Source: Bacteroidota bacterium
GTDB lineage: Bacteria; Bacteroidota; Bacteroidia; Bacteroidales; JAAYUG01
Assembly (NCBI GenBank): GCA_021812865.1
Contig: JAKAMP010000087.1
Coordinates: 1-8,804 of the forward strand
DNA length: 8,804 nt
Reading direction: 5' to 3'
The notes beneath the pieces were generated by a model that was not told the DNA's origin, ran no database searches, and saw nothing but the letters and a program-made list of their open reading frames with translations. The translations under genes and the position numbers were made by a program. The first letter of the stretch is position 1. Each line of letters starts with the position of its first letter. Shown one piece after another: positions 1 through 7,361 of this stretch.

Positions 1-1
1 C

Positions 2-1630
2 AATTGGAGTGAAAGCGAATGCCATACCTGCGGAAATGTCAATCCCGAACAGGTATTCAACATAGTGGAAATCAGTATCCTCGATGAATATGGAAAGATC
101 ACCCGCACAAGGAAAATATCTCCGCAAGAATGGAGCGATCATTACGAGGAATATGCAAAAAACCTGATTTCCAAAAAGCCCGTTTCAGGCGATTTGCCAG
201 AAATTTCCTTCAAAACACCTAACCGGTTCCGCCAGTTCCTTGTGTTCATGAAGAGGGATGTGCTGGCAAAGCTGGCAAATACCCAATACCTGGTAATCAA
301 CTTTTTTGAAGCCCCTTTGCTAGCATTTATCCTATCATATATTATCAAGTATTATAACGTTGGGGTAAACAATCCATACGGCTATACCCTATACAAAAAC
401 AGCAACCTGCCAGTCTATATATTCATGTCGGTGATCGTTTCGATATTTGTTGGGCTTACCGTGAGTGCGGAAGAGATCATCAAAGACAGGAAAATACTCA
501 AGCGGGAAGCTTTCCTTGATCTAAGCTGGTCGAGTTACCTTCTGGCTAAGGTCTCGGTACTTTTCATTCTATCTGCTATCCAGGCGCTAACTTTCGTGTT
601 GGTAGGAAATTCCATCATGGAGATCAGGGGGATGTACTGGCAATACTGGCTGGTATTGTTCAGCGCATGGGCTTCCTCAAACCTGATGGGATTAGTCATA
701 TCGGACAGTTTCAAGACGGTGGTTACGATTTATATTCTGATCCCCTTCCTGGTGATTCCCCAGATTATTCTCAGCGGCATTATCGTGAAGTACGAGAAAC
801 TTAATCCTTCTATTTCAACCCCCAGCCGAATTCCGTTCTACGGAGAAATCATCACTGCCCGCTGGGGATATGAAGCCCTGGCCGTATATCAGTTCATGGA
901 GAACAAGTATGAAAAGCAGTTTTACAAGTTTGATAAGGCCATGAGCATTGCACTTTTTAAGAAGAATTTCTGGCTGGTTGAGTTGAAAAACAAGGTGAGC
1001 AATCTTGAGCGTTATGCCAATAATCCAGGAGAAAAGGAAAAATGGAAGGAAAGCCTGGTAGTACTGCAGAATGAGATAGGTAATGAAGTGAAAAACAACA
1101 CCCTGATTCCTTTTCCTGCCGCTGGTGAGTTAATGGCTGGCAAAACCGACAGCGCAACCCTTGCCTCCACCGGTGAATACCTTGATAGGCTTGATAAATA
1201 TTACAACAAACTATATAATAAAGCCAGCACGGAAAAGGATGAGCTGATATCCATGCTGGAAAAAACACCACAGGACAAGATTGAATCGCAGGAGATCATG
1301 CGTAAGTACCATAATGAGAGCCTGAAGGATTTAGTGACCAATTCCAGCGAGACGGACCGGATGATCGAATACCACGGGCATTTTTACCAGAAAATCGATC
1401 CCATTTTCATGGATCCTAAGTTCCGCTTTGTAAAAGCTCATTTCTATGCCCCCAGAAAGATGGTGTTCGGTCAGTATTATCCTACATTCTGGGTAAACAT
1501 AGCTGTCATTTGGTTCATGACGATACTGTTGTATTTTATTCTGTACTACAGGCTGCTGAAACGTTTTCTCGATTACATGGAACATTTGGGGGACAGGTTT
1601 AACAAAGCGGGCAGTCCAAATGAAATATAG
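2..1630 (+). CDS. ABC transporter, C-terminal permease part (5'-truncated by window edge)
   Basis: The frame is open from base 2, so the GTG at 65 is an internal codon and the true start lies left of the window. About 542 codons are visible. They begin with a CxxCG motif (CHTCGNVNPEQVFNIVE, bases 20-70), which I recall from large Bacteroidota ABC transporters that carry the ATPase domain first. An ABC-2/ABCG-like membrane domain follows. Hydrophobic segments lie at about 290-350, 410-465, 542-610, 638-700, 716-790 and 1487-1555. The charged turn EEIIKDRKILKRE after the second segment is typical of ABCG-type permeases. A hydrophilic stretch of about 230 residues (about 797-1480) separates segments five and six and is probably extracytoplasmic, by analogy with the ABCG family. 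The ATP-binding domain is inferred, not seen. The substrate is unknown. The gene converges with siaC, leaving 79 bases between the two stops. Confidence 0.85.
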   Translation, partial: NWSESECHTCGNVNPEQVFNIVEISILDEYGKITRTRKISPQEWSDHYEEYAKNLISKKPVSGDLPEISFKTPNRFRQFLVFMKRDVLAKLANTQYLVINFFEAPLLAFILSYIIKYYNVGVNNPYGYTLYKNSNLPVYIFMSVIVSIFVGLTVSAEEIIKDRKILKREAFLDLSWSSYLLAKVSVLFILSAIQALTFVLVGNSIMEIRGMYWQYWLVLFSAWASSNLMGLVISDSFKTVVTIYILIPFLVIPQIILSGIIVKYEKLNPSISTPSRIPFYGEIITARWGYEALAVYQFMENKYEKQFYKFDKAMSIALFKKNFWLVELKNKVSNLERYANNPGEKEKWKESLVVLQNEIGNEVKNNTLIPFPAAGELMAGKTDSATLASTGEYLDRLDKYYNKLYNKASTEKDELISMLEKTPQDKIESQEIMRKYHNESLKDLVTNSSETDRMIEYHGHFYQKIDPIFMDPKFRFVKAHFYAPRKMVFGQYYPTFWVNIAVIWFMTILLYFILYYRLLKRFLDYMEHLGDRFNKAGSPNEI

Positions 1631-1709
1631 GTTCAGCAAGGCGGTAATATGGCTGGAAAGCGGTCCGCAATGAATTTCGCTCTGTCCGGAAGATATAAAA
1701 AAATGTCTT

Positions 1710-2090
1710 TCAGTCGACTATTTCGATCATTTTGAAGGGAACCCTGATGATGGACTCATAGTCTTCACCGGCTTCGAGCATATCCTCATCGTCCTCTTCA
1801 TAGTACCAGTTGATGATCACTTCGTGTTTAGCCTTATGAATGGTTTCCAGTTTTTTGAATACATCGAGGATGCATTTAGAAGAACTGGTATTGAAGTATT
1901 CCAGCTGTATATTTACTTTGGTAAGCGTGCTGGGGCCTTCGCCATATTTGTCGAGCCAGTCAACAAGCGGTTTATAAAACTCAATAGAGTTTTCAGGAAT
2001 TGATCTGCCTTTTATCTCGATAAGACCCTGATCGGCCTCAAAACGAATACTCGGGGTTTTGGGAGTTCCTTCAATAAGCAGTGGTTCCAT
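1710..2090 (-). CDS. siaC: SiaC family regulatory phosphoprotein (DUF1987)
   Basis: This 126-residue protein is the usual length for the SiaC/DUF1987 family. It carries the family core LEYFNTSSSKCILD at residues 63-76. In Pseudomonas aeruginosa, SiaC is a small partner-switch protein phosphorylated on Thr68 by the kinase SiaB and dephosphorylated by the PP2C-type phosphatase SiaA. The unphosphorylated form binds and activates the diguanylate cyclase SiaD. Here the Thr of the FNTSSSK motif is also residue 68. An acidic patch (EEDDEDMLEAGED) lies near residues 98-110. The gene follows siaB after 22 bases, so the two are almost certainly co-transcribed. No SiaA or SiaD homologue is visible, so the downstream target here is unknown. 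No Shine-Dalgarno sequence precedes the ATG, and the start codon lies against a 14-base palindrome. Confidence 0.9.
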   Translation of the reverse strand: MEPLLIEGTPKTPSIRFEADQGLIEIKGRSIPENSIEFYKPLVDWLDKYGEGPSTLTKVNIQLEYFNTSSSKCILDVFKKLETIHKAKHEVIINWYYEEDDEDMLEAGEDYESIIRVPFKMIEIVD

Positions 2091-2102
2091 ACATTAATGT
2101 AT
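2089..2102. repeat. Perfect 14-bp palindrome at the siaC start codon
   Basis: ATACATTAATGTAT reads identically on both strands. It lies in the 22-base siaB-siaC junction and covers two of the three bases of the siaC ATG. It could be an operator-like dimer site, or as RNA a weak five-pair stem with a UUAA loop near the start codon. AT-rich junctions produce such palindromes by chance, so function is uncertain. Confidence 0.4.
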
Positions 2103-2112
2103 TTATTGTTTC

Positions 2113-2661
2113 TTATGTAACTGTAATAATCAGATTGTAGAAATAAAAATCATTATTATAATTCTGGAATGAGTAATCCAGTTTATTCCCAGTTTTCCTT
2201 GCAATATCAACCAACCCTAATCCGCCTCCTCCCTTGGCAGAAAGCTTCTGATGATTAAGGATGAACTTGTACATATCTTTCAGTTCTTCCTCGCTCAAGG
2301 AATTGATCTTGTCGATCTTGTCCTTAAGAAATTTGATTTTCGAAGAGTTGATGAAGTTGCCGGTGGTTATTTTGTATCCATTGTTTTGCCTTGCTATGAC
2401 CAATATTCCGAATTTCGGCTCCAGCTTTCCTTTCAAGTCTTCCGGGAGTTCATCGGCATGGTGATAGAGGTTCTGGAGGCCTTCAACGAGTACATTATAG
2501 ACCTTTTTTCTGATCTTTCCACCCTCCTCTCCTCCTTCCATTAAGGATTCAATACTTTCGAGGGTATTGTTAATCATTTCCGTTGTAATAGTGCCTTTGT
2601 AGGAAACTACCACATCGCCATTTTTCAACATTTCGTAAAACTCATCAACGTTAAAGCTCAT
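2113..2661 (-). CDS. siaB: SiaB family protein kinase (DUF6272, GHKL-type ATP-binding fold)
   Basis: This 182-residue protein resembles SiaB, an anti-sigma-factor-like serine/threonine kinase that phosphorylates SiaC. An N-box-like ATP/Mg-binding helix lies at residues 58-69 (VEGLQNLYHHA, with Glu60 and Asn64). The segment YKITTGN (96-102) corresponds to the first ATP-contacting strand and turn. The glycine-rich lid KGGGGLGLVDIARKTG lies at 143-158. These elements in this order define a compact GHKL/HATPase_c domain, and no sensor or membrane segment is attached. The protein is therefore cytoplasmic, and its input must come from elsewhere, by family precedent an opposing SiaA-like phosphatase. 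It is the first gene of a two-gene unit with siaC. A Bacteroidota-type promoter sits about 60 bases upstream. A purine-rich GAGGGGAG lies too far from the ATG (about 21 bases) to act as a standard ribosome binding site. Confidence 0.9.
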   Translation of the reverse strand: MSFNVDEFYEMLKNGDVVVSYKGTITTEMINNTLESIESLMEGGEEGGKIRKKVYNVLVEGLQNLYHHADELPEDLKGKLEPKFGILVIARQNNGYKITTGNFINSSKIKFLKDKIDKINSLSEEELKDMYKFILNHQKLSAKGGGGLGLVDIARKTGNKLDYSFQNYNNDFYFYNLIITVT

Positions 2662-2721
2662 ACAACGTGGTGATTAATTCACTTTCTCCCCTCGTTTTTT
2701 ACCGATTCCTTATAATCTCAA

Positions 2722-2751
2722 CAAATATATAAAAAAATAATTTTTATCAAA
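2722..2751 (-). promoter_or_regulatory. Bacteroidota-type promoter for siaBC
   Basis: Read on the minus strand, TTTG (2751-2748) is followed after 18 bases by TATATTTG (2729-2722). This matches the Bacteroidota consensus of a -33 TTTG and a -7 TAnnTTTG at every defined position. Transcription would start near 2715, giving an AT-rich leader of about 54 bases before the siaB ATG. The rest of the 198-base gap (2662-2859) holds no gene and no convincing terminator for the upstream kinase gene. Confidence 0.6.
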
Positions 2752-2859
2752 CAGCTATCTGCCTGAGTAAATTATAAAATCATCAAATATTTAGACCAAT
2801 CGCACGATTTGAGTGGCCTAATGAATTTCAACCTAAATATAGGGAAATTTGGATAACTT

Positions 2860-3453
2860 TCATAGCCTGCCGGAAAAATCCATGGAAGAATACTGACTAT
2901 TTTGTGATTTCAGGGCTTTAAATTCTTTTATAGCCGTAAGGGCACAGTCCCACCTTTCCCTGTCTTTTCCACGTATTACCCTGAAAGGAAAGCCATAGTT
3001 CCTAATATTGGCTTCGTACCGGCCGTAAAGTTTTTTCCGCATTTCTCCTCCGTTTTCCCGTACAGGGTCGGGCACCCATGGGAGGTCGGTGGCACAAAGA
3101 AGGTAGAGATCGATTTTGCTTTCCCGCAAGGATTTATCAATCCATTCCGGACAGGTGCCATATACCTGTTCGAACCAGATCTTGGTTATGATGAGTTCTG
3201 TGTCGTAAAACAGGTATTCTTTTGCCCTGTTTGTAAATTCTTTCTCGAGTTCTACCTGTTTGTGCGCGATATGAACCACATCGAGGTAATTGTATTTGCG
3301 ACGAAGATTCTCTACATAAGTGCGGGCATATTCCGGTATATAGTTGCATCCGTAATGGTGAGCAAGAAACTTCGCCAGTTCGGTTTTGCCGGTGGATTCG
3401 GGGCCTGTAATGGCCACCTTCAGGATATTTTTGCTCCGATTGTTTTTTCCCAT
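2860..3453 (-). CDS. NadR-type ribosylnicotinamide kinase (single-domain P-loop ATPase)
   Basis: The proposed product of 197 residues matches the kinase domain of NadR, which phosphorylates nicotinamide riboside to NMN using ATP. The P-loop GPESTGKT is at residues 17-24. A Walker B-like LFYDTELIITKIW spans 81-93. The lid/substrate segment DLPWVPDPVREN at 123-134 resembles the conserved DxPW..D..R motif of this kinase family. The helix-turn-helix and NMN adenylyltransferase domains of enterobacterial NadR are absent, so this should be a kinase only, without a repressor role. I chose the ATG at 3453 (MGKNNRSK) because it puts the P-loop near the N terminus. An upstream ATG at 3540 would add 30 residues read entirely from pnuC sequence. 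The gene overlaps the end of pnuC by 34 bases, which suggests translational coupling and joint transport and trapping of nicotinamide riboside. Confidence 0.85.
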   Translation of the reverse strand: MGKNNRSKNILKVAITGPESTGKTELAKFLAHHYGCNYIPEYARTYVENLRRKYNYLDVVHIAHKQVELEKEFTNRAKEYLFYDTELIITKIWFEQVYGTCPEWIDKSLRESKIDLYLLCATDLPWVPDPVRENGGEMRKKLYGRYEANIRNYGFPFRVIRGKDRERWDCALTAIKEFKALKSQNSQYSSMDFSGRL

Positions 3454-4019
3454 GAGATATATCCATAAACGGCCAGAACCGTGTATACAGCAAAAAGTAT
3501 GGTCATCAGGTAAAGGCTCCTGGTGATGTAGAGTATGCACAGGCCTGAATCCACAATGATCCAGACCAGCCAGTGTTCAAGAATTTTGCGGGCCAGCATC
3601 CAGGTGGCGGTGATACTGAAGGCCGTGCTTATCCCATCGATCCAGGGTATGTCAGAAACCGTGAATTTCTTCAATGCCCAGTATATGGCCGCAGAAAGCA
3701 CAAGGCTCAAAAGCAGTAGAATCATTGCCAATTTCCATTTTACCCTGGTAACCGGAAGTTCTTTTTCTCCGGCAGATCCTTTGGCCCAGTGAATCCACCC
3801 GTAAACACTGATGAACAGGTAATAGAACTGGAGCATCATATAGGCGAATATGCCCGACTGGTAATACACAGCAATGAGAAAAACTGCATTAAGGATTCCA
3901 AAAAACCACAGGAGGATTTTCTGCTTCACTGAAAAATATATGTATAAAAGGCCTGTGATCGTAGCCAGCGCTTCAACCCAATGCGTCGCCAGCCATTGAT
4001 ATGTTTCTTTCAGCATCAT
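3420..4019 (-). CDS. pnuC: PnuC family nicotinamide riboside transporter
   Basis: This inner-membrane protein of 199 residues has about seven hydrophobic segments and the landmarks of PnuC. The first is the N-terminal VEALATITGLLYIYFSVKQK, followed by a Trp-Phe-Gly turn. YGWIHW lies near 73-78. The segment TATWMLARKILEHWLVWIIVD at 137-157 contains the WxxW motif (Trp150, Trp153) associated with vitamin binding. The C-terminal LFAVYTVLAVYGYISW is also typical. PnuC proteins let nicotinamide riboside diffuse in, and a kinase then traps it, which fits the overlapping NadR-type kinase gene directly downstream. Some PnuC relatives (PnuT) carry thiamine behind a TPP riboswitch. Here only 23 bases separate the gene from the S41 protease gene and no such element fits, so nicotinamide riboside is the better substrate call. 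Two adjacent ATGs (4019 and 4016) are possible starts. Confidence 0.92.
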   Translation of the reverse strand: MMLKETYQWLATHWVEALATITGLLYIYFSVKQKILLWFFGILNAVFLIAVYYQSGIFAYMMLQFYYLFISVYGWIHWAKGSAGEKELPVTRVKWKLAMILLLLSLVLSAAIYWALKKFTVSDIPWIDGISTAFSITATWMLARKILEHWLVWIIVDSGLCILYITRSLYLMTILFAVYTVLAVYGYISWEKTIGAKIS

Positions 4020-4042
4020 TTGCCTGAACTTCCCGAATCACG

Positions 4043-5689
4043 TTAATTGTTGAACTTGCTCCAGTTTTTCATCACATAAACCGCCTTCTGAACCGTTTTG
4101 TCATCTGTATTATAAATCTCATAAAACTCGCTTGAATTCCACAAATCGCGTGCAATATATGCTTTAATGAGCAGCCGGATCTGTTTACCGGAAGCTTCCA
4201 GGTCTTTCTGGCTGGCCGTCAGGTTGTCTTTCTTCCCAAATTCGAGAAGCTGGTTGAAGATATCGTCGGTTACCTCAAATTTATCGCGGAAGGCAGAAAA
4301 CTCAGGGTAGTTTTTGTTGAGGATTTTCCGGTTCTGGTCAACGTAGCCCAGAATAAAACGATTAAGGGTGCCTTTCCGGATCAGGTCGCGGTAGAAATCC
4401 GAGTAAGAAGTAGTATCGAGAGGAACGAAAATATCGGGCATGATGCCTCCTCCGCCATACACCACTTTATGCTTCTCCAGGGTGTAGTATTTTAGTGAGT
4501 CGGCAAAATGAATGCTGTCTGCCGAAATGAACTCGCCATGATTATACCTGCTGATGAGGTCATTTTCGTAATTTTTATACCCTTTCTTATATGATTTCTG
4601 AATAAGGCGGCCTGTGGGGGTATAATAGCGGGCAACCGTAAGCCTGATCATACTACCATCGGGTAGAGGAAAAGGTCGCTGTACCAGTCCCTTGCCAAAT
4701 GAACGGCGTCCCACAATGATAGCCCGGTCCCAGTCCTGCAAGGCGCCGCTTACAATCTCACTGGCAGAGGCAGAGGATTCATCGATGATGACAATGAGAT
4801 TGCCCTTTTCGAATTCACCGGCGCCGGTAGCGTCAAATTCCATTTTAGGGGAATTCAATCCTTCCGTATAAAGAATCAGTTTCCCGCTCGACAGGAACTG
4901 GTCGGCCAGGTTGATGGCCTCTTCCAGGTATCCTCCGCCATTGCCGCTCAGGTCGAGGATCAGGCTGTTCATTTTCTGCCCATGGGAAGCCTTTGTACGC
5001 TTCAGTTGATCGAGGGCAGTAAGGAACTCCCTGGTTGTGGTTGCAGCGAAGCGGTTCAGTTTGATATATCCCACCCCGTCGTCAATCATGTAGGCTGCAT
5101 CGAGGCTGTTGATGGGGATTTTGTCCCTGGTGATGGAGTAATCAAGCAAACCCTTTGTACCTGTGCGCTTGATTGAGATGCTCACCACGGTACCTTTGGG
5201 CCCCCTGAGCCTGTCGAAAACCCCCTTATTGGTAATGCCCGTTCCGGCTACATTTTCGTTGTTGATCTTGATGATCTTGTCACCGGCCAAGATGCCAAGT
5301 TTTTCAGAAGGTCCGCCCGGTACCGGCTGAATGATGAGAATCGTATCGTTCAGGATATTGAATGATACCCCTATGCCTTCGAAATTGCCCTGCAACGGTT
5401 CATTCATCTCTTTCACCTCCTCAGCCGTCATATAGCTTGAATGCGGATCCAGTTCCTCGAGCATGTTAATGATGGCGTCTTCAACAAGTTTCCCTGAATT
5501 CACCGAATCAACATAGAACCTCTTGACGTACTCAAGCGTTCGTGCAAATTTGTCGGCCGGTTTCATGCTGGTTTGCCCGCTTGCAGAAGTAGCAAACGAT
5601 GCAGCAATACATACTATGATAATCCTTGACAGGATGCTGTTCACGAAAGTTTTCCTCATGTCTGATTTTCCTTTTCTGTTCATAATCAT
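4043..5689 (-). CDS. S41 family carboxy-terminal processing protease with PDZ domain
   Basis: This 548-residue exported serine protease is related to CtpA/Prc. A basic N terminus and hydrophobic stretch (about residues 12-38, ending ATSASGQ) form a signal peptide, so it acts in the periplasm or envelope. The family motif LDPHSSYMT is at 80-88 and a PDZ domain with GIGVSF lies at about 98-190. The protease core contains LSGNGGGYLEEA at 248-259. It also holds SASASEI at 306-312 and SFGKGLVQ at 330-337. Aligned to E. coli Prc, the Ser-Lys-Gln catalytic set is Ser308, Lys333 and Gln337, with the same 25- and 4-residue spacing, so the enzyme should be active. The C-terminal 130 residues are a helical extension. 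The start may be residue 11 (ATG at 5659), which has an AAAAGGAAAA tract about 9 bases upstream and gives a shorter signal peptide. The gene lies 38 bases after guaA and 23 before pnuC. Confidence 0.93.
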   Translation of the reverse strand: MIMNRKGKSDMRKTFVNSILSRIIIVCIAASFATSASGQTSMKPADKFARTLEYVKRFYVDSVNSGKLVEDAIINMLEELDPHSSYMTAEEVKEMNEPLQGNFEGIGVSFNILNDTILIIQPVPGGPSEKLGILAGDKIIKINNENVAGTGITNKGVFDRLRGPKGTVVSISIKRTGTKGLLDYSITRDKIPINSLDAAYMIDDGVGYIKLNRFAATTTREFLTALDQLKRTKASHGQKMNSLILDLSGNGGGYLEEAINLADQFLSSGKLILYTEGLNSPKMEFDATGAGEFEKGNLIVIIDESSASASEIVSGALQDWDRAIIVGRRSFGKGLVQRPFPLPDGSMIRLTVARYYTPTGRLIQKSYKKGYKNYENDLISRYNHGEFISADSIHFADSLKYYTLEKHKVVYGGGGIMPDIFVPLDTTSYSDFYRDLIRKGTLNRFILGYVDQNRKILNKNYPEFSAFRDKFEVTDDIFNQLLEFGKKDNLTASQKDLEASGKQIRLLIKAYIARDLWNSSEFYEIYNTDDKTVQKAVYVMKNWSKFNN

Positions 5690-5727
5690 ATTCCCATCAC
5701 GGTGCTTTTACGCGCCGAACCGTGGAA

Positions 5728-7257
5728 TTATTCCCACTCTATGGTTGCGGGCGGTTTGGAACTGATATCGTAAACCACCCGGTTGATGCCTTTAACATTA
5801 TTGATGATCTGGTTGGATATTTCGCCGAGGAACTCATAAGGCAGCTGGGCCCAGTCGGCTGTCATCCCGTCGGTAGAAGTCACAGCGCGTAGGGCAACTA
5901 CATTTTCGTATGTACGTTCATCGCCCATAACACCGACCGATTGCACAGGGAGAAGAATAGCGCCGGCCTGCCATACCTTGTCGTACAGGTCATGTCGCTT
6001 CAGTCCTTCAATGAATATATCGTCAACCTCCTGCAGAATCCTCACCTTTTCGGGTGTGATATCGCTCAGAATCCTGATGCCCAGTCCGGGCCCGGGGAAC
6101 GGGTGCCTGTTCAAAATGAGGCCGGGGATTTCCAGCTGGGCCCCAACCCTGCGGACTTCATCCTTAAACAGCAGCCGGAGGGGTTCCACTACTTTGAAGT
6201 GCATTTTTTCGGGCAGGCCACCCACGTTATGATGTGATTTGATCTTGGCCGAAGGACCGTTAACCGAGACCGACTCGATCACATCCGGGTATATGGTTCC
6301 TTGACCCAGCCATTTCACGTCTTTGAGTTTTTTAGCTTCTTCCTCGAACACTTCAATAAAATTGCGCCCAATGCTTTTTCGCTTGTCTTCCGGGTCTGTC
6401 ACTCCCTTCAGATCTCCAAGGAACCTGGAAGAAGCATCCACACCGATCACGTTCAGCCCCATATCCTTATAGGAATGCAGCACCTTGTTGAATTCATCCT
6501 TGCGCAGCAGTCCATTATCGACGAAAATACAGTTAAGATTGGGACCTACCGCACGATGAAGCAGCATGGCGGCTACCGAGCTGTCCACTCCTCCCGAGAG
6601 CCCCATTACAAGCTTGTCACCGCCCAGGGTCCTTTTGAGTTCCTGAACAGTCGATTCCACAAATGATGCCGGGGTCCAGTCCTGTCGGCAACCACAGATG
6701 TTCACTACAAAATTCTGAAGAATTCTTTTCCCTTCCACGGTATGGTATACCTCGGGATGAAACTGCAGACCGAAGGTCGGTTCTCCTTCAACTTCAAAAG
6801 CGCCATATCGAACATCGGTTGTGCTTCCAATGATCCTGTAATTGGAAGGAATGCGGGCAATGGTATCGGCATGCGACATCCAAACCTGCGATTGCTCGGT
6901 TACTCCCTTGAAAAGCGGGTTATCGGGCTCATGTATATGAAACCTGGCGCGTCCATATTCCCTGGAATTCGACGGAAGAACTTCACCTCCAAAGTAATGA
7001 GCAAGGTATTGCGCACCATAGCATATCCCAAGTAGGGGATACTGACCCTTAATACCTGACAGTTCAGGCAGTGGAGCATTCTTATCCCTCACAGAAGCAG
7101 GGCTTCCCGAAAGGATATAACCCTTGATGCTTCCATCCTGAGCCGGCACATGATGAAAAGGATGAATCTCGCAATACACATTCAATTCCCTTATCCTTCT
7201 GGCAATCAATTGCGTGTATTGAGAACCGAAATCAAGGATGATGATCTTTTCCTGCAT
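5728..7257 (-). CDS. guaA: GMP synthase (glutamine-hydrolysing)
   Basis: This is a full-length GMP synthetase of 509 residues, which converts XMP, ATP and glutamine to GMP in cytosolic purine synthesis. The N-terminal class I glutamine amidotransferase domain has the nucleophile Cys79 in GICYGAQ and the triad partners His167 and Glu169 in FHPE. The ATP pyrophosphatase domain has the PP-loop SGGVDSS at 221-227. The C-terminal dimerisation domain contains [12 protein letters not shown] and ends in the near-universal TIEWE. No insertion, truncation or missing key residue was found. The start is well supported by an AAAGGAG ribosome binding site nine bases upstream, which is unusually clear for this window. 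It appears to be the first gene of a leftward unit with the S41 protease, pnuC and the ribosylnicotinamide kinase. A terminator on its upstream side separates it from the C1 peptidase gene. Confidence 0.98.
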   Translation of the reverse strand: MQEKIIILDFGSQYTQLIARRIRELNVYCEIHPFHHVPAQDGSIKGYILSGSPASVRDKNAPLPELSGIKGQYPLLGICYGAQYLAHYFGGEVLPSNSREYGRARFHIHEPDNPLFKGVTEQSQVWMSHADTIARIPSNYRIIGSTTDVRYGAFEVEGEPTFGLQFHPEVYHTVEGKRILQNFVVNICGCRQDWTPASFVESTVQELKRTLGGDKLVMGLSGGVDSSVAAMLLHRAVGPNLNCIFVDNGLLRKDEFNKVLHSYKDMGLNVIGVDASSRFLGDLKGVTDPEDKRKSIGRNFIEVFEEEAKKLKDVKWLGQGTIYPDVIESVSVNGPSAKIKSHHNVGGLPEKMHFKVVEPLRLLFKDEVRRVGAQLEIPGLILNRHPFPGPGLGIRILSDITPEKVRILQEVDDIFIEGLKRHDLYDKVWQAGAILLPVQSVGVMGDERTYENVVALRAVTSTDGMTADWAQLPYEFLGEISNQIINNVKGINRVVYDISSKPPATIEWE

Positions 7258-7266
7258 GAATACTTT

Positions 7267-7273
7267 CTCCTTT
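7267..7273 (-). promoter_or_regulatory. guaA: Strong Shine-Dalgarno sequence of guaA
   Basis: AAAGGAG on the minus strand ends nine bases before the guaA ATG. It is the only near-consensus ribosome binding site in the window and fixes the start codon. It is notable because the other genes here have weak or no Shine-Dalgarno sequences. Confidence 0.7.
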
Positions 7274-7313
7274 GGGTTGGTTATATAAAATATTATTATC
7301 TACCAGAGAGCTG

Positions 7314-7344
7314 TAAAAATAACAGAAACCGGTTAGCCGGCAAT
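7314..7344 (-). promoter_or_regulatory. Possible guaA operon promoter
   Basis: On the minus strand, ATTG (7344-7341) is followed after 19 bases by TATTTTTA (7321-7314). This differs at two of the ten defined positions from the Bacteroidota TTTG / TAnnTTTG pattern. It lies between the C1 peptidase terminator and the guaA start, where a promoter is expected. The match alone is weak. Confidence 0.35.
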
Positions 7345-7361
7345 ACATTCTGATAAAAATT

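Noticed and set aside
957..1271. Minus-strand open frame of 104 codons opposite the ABC transporter
   Set aside because: It lies wholly within a well-supported gene, and its Cys/His/Ser-rich composition is typical of an antisense shadow.
1620..1673. 17-codon ORF (MKYRFSKAVIWLESGPQ) overlapping the ABC transporter stop
   Set aside because: It has no ribosome binding site and no family, and its length is within chance expectation.
1690..1709. AT-only hairpin (AAGATAT/ATGTCTT) between the convergent ABC transporter and siaC stops, considered as a bidirectional terminator
   Set aside because: The seven-pair stem contains a G-U and almost no GC, and no U-tract follows on either strand. The 79-base gap holds no clear terminator.
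2798..2809. AATCG-CA-CGATT inverted repeat upstream of the siaBC promoter
   Set aside because: Two five-base arms are too short to claim an operator without a second copy or conservation; none was found.
3451..3540. A 30-residue N-terminal extension of the ribosylnicotinamide kinase starting at the ATG at 3540
   Set aside because: The extension lies entirely inside pnuC in another frame, has no family similarity I recognise, and would push the P-loop far from the N terminus.
4020..4042. TPP riboswitch upstream of pnuC (which would indicate a thiamine transporter)
   Set aside because: Only 23 bases separate pnuC from the previous gene, too short for a TPP aptamer, and the motif is absent.
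5698..5724. Inverted repeat CACGGT/ACCGTG in the guaA-S41 junction
   Set aside because: The stem is only six pairs with a 15-base loop and no U-tract, so it is not a terminator. It may be chance.
5941..6666. Several plus-strand open frames of 84-121 codons opposite guaA
   Set aside because: They are antisense to a highly conserved enzyme gene, have no recognisable domains and low-quality composition.
7258..7361. Purine riboswitch or other leader element before guaA
   Set aside because: I could not find the conserved purine aptamer core or paired loops. Only a weak promoter candidate, a four-pair CCGG-TTAG-CCGG stem and the Shine-Dalgarno sequence are visible.
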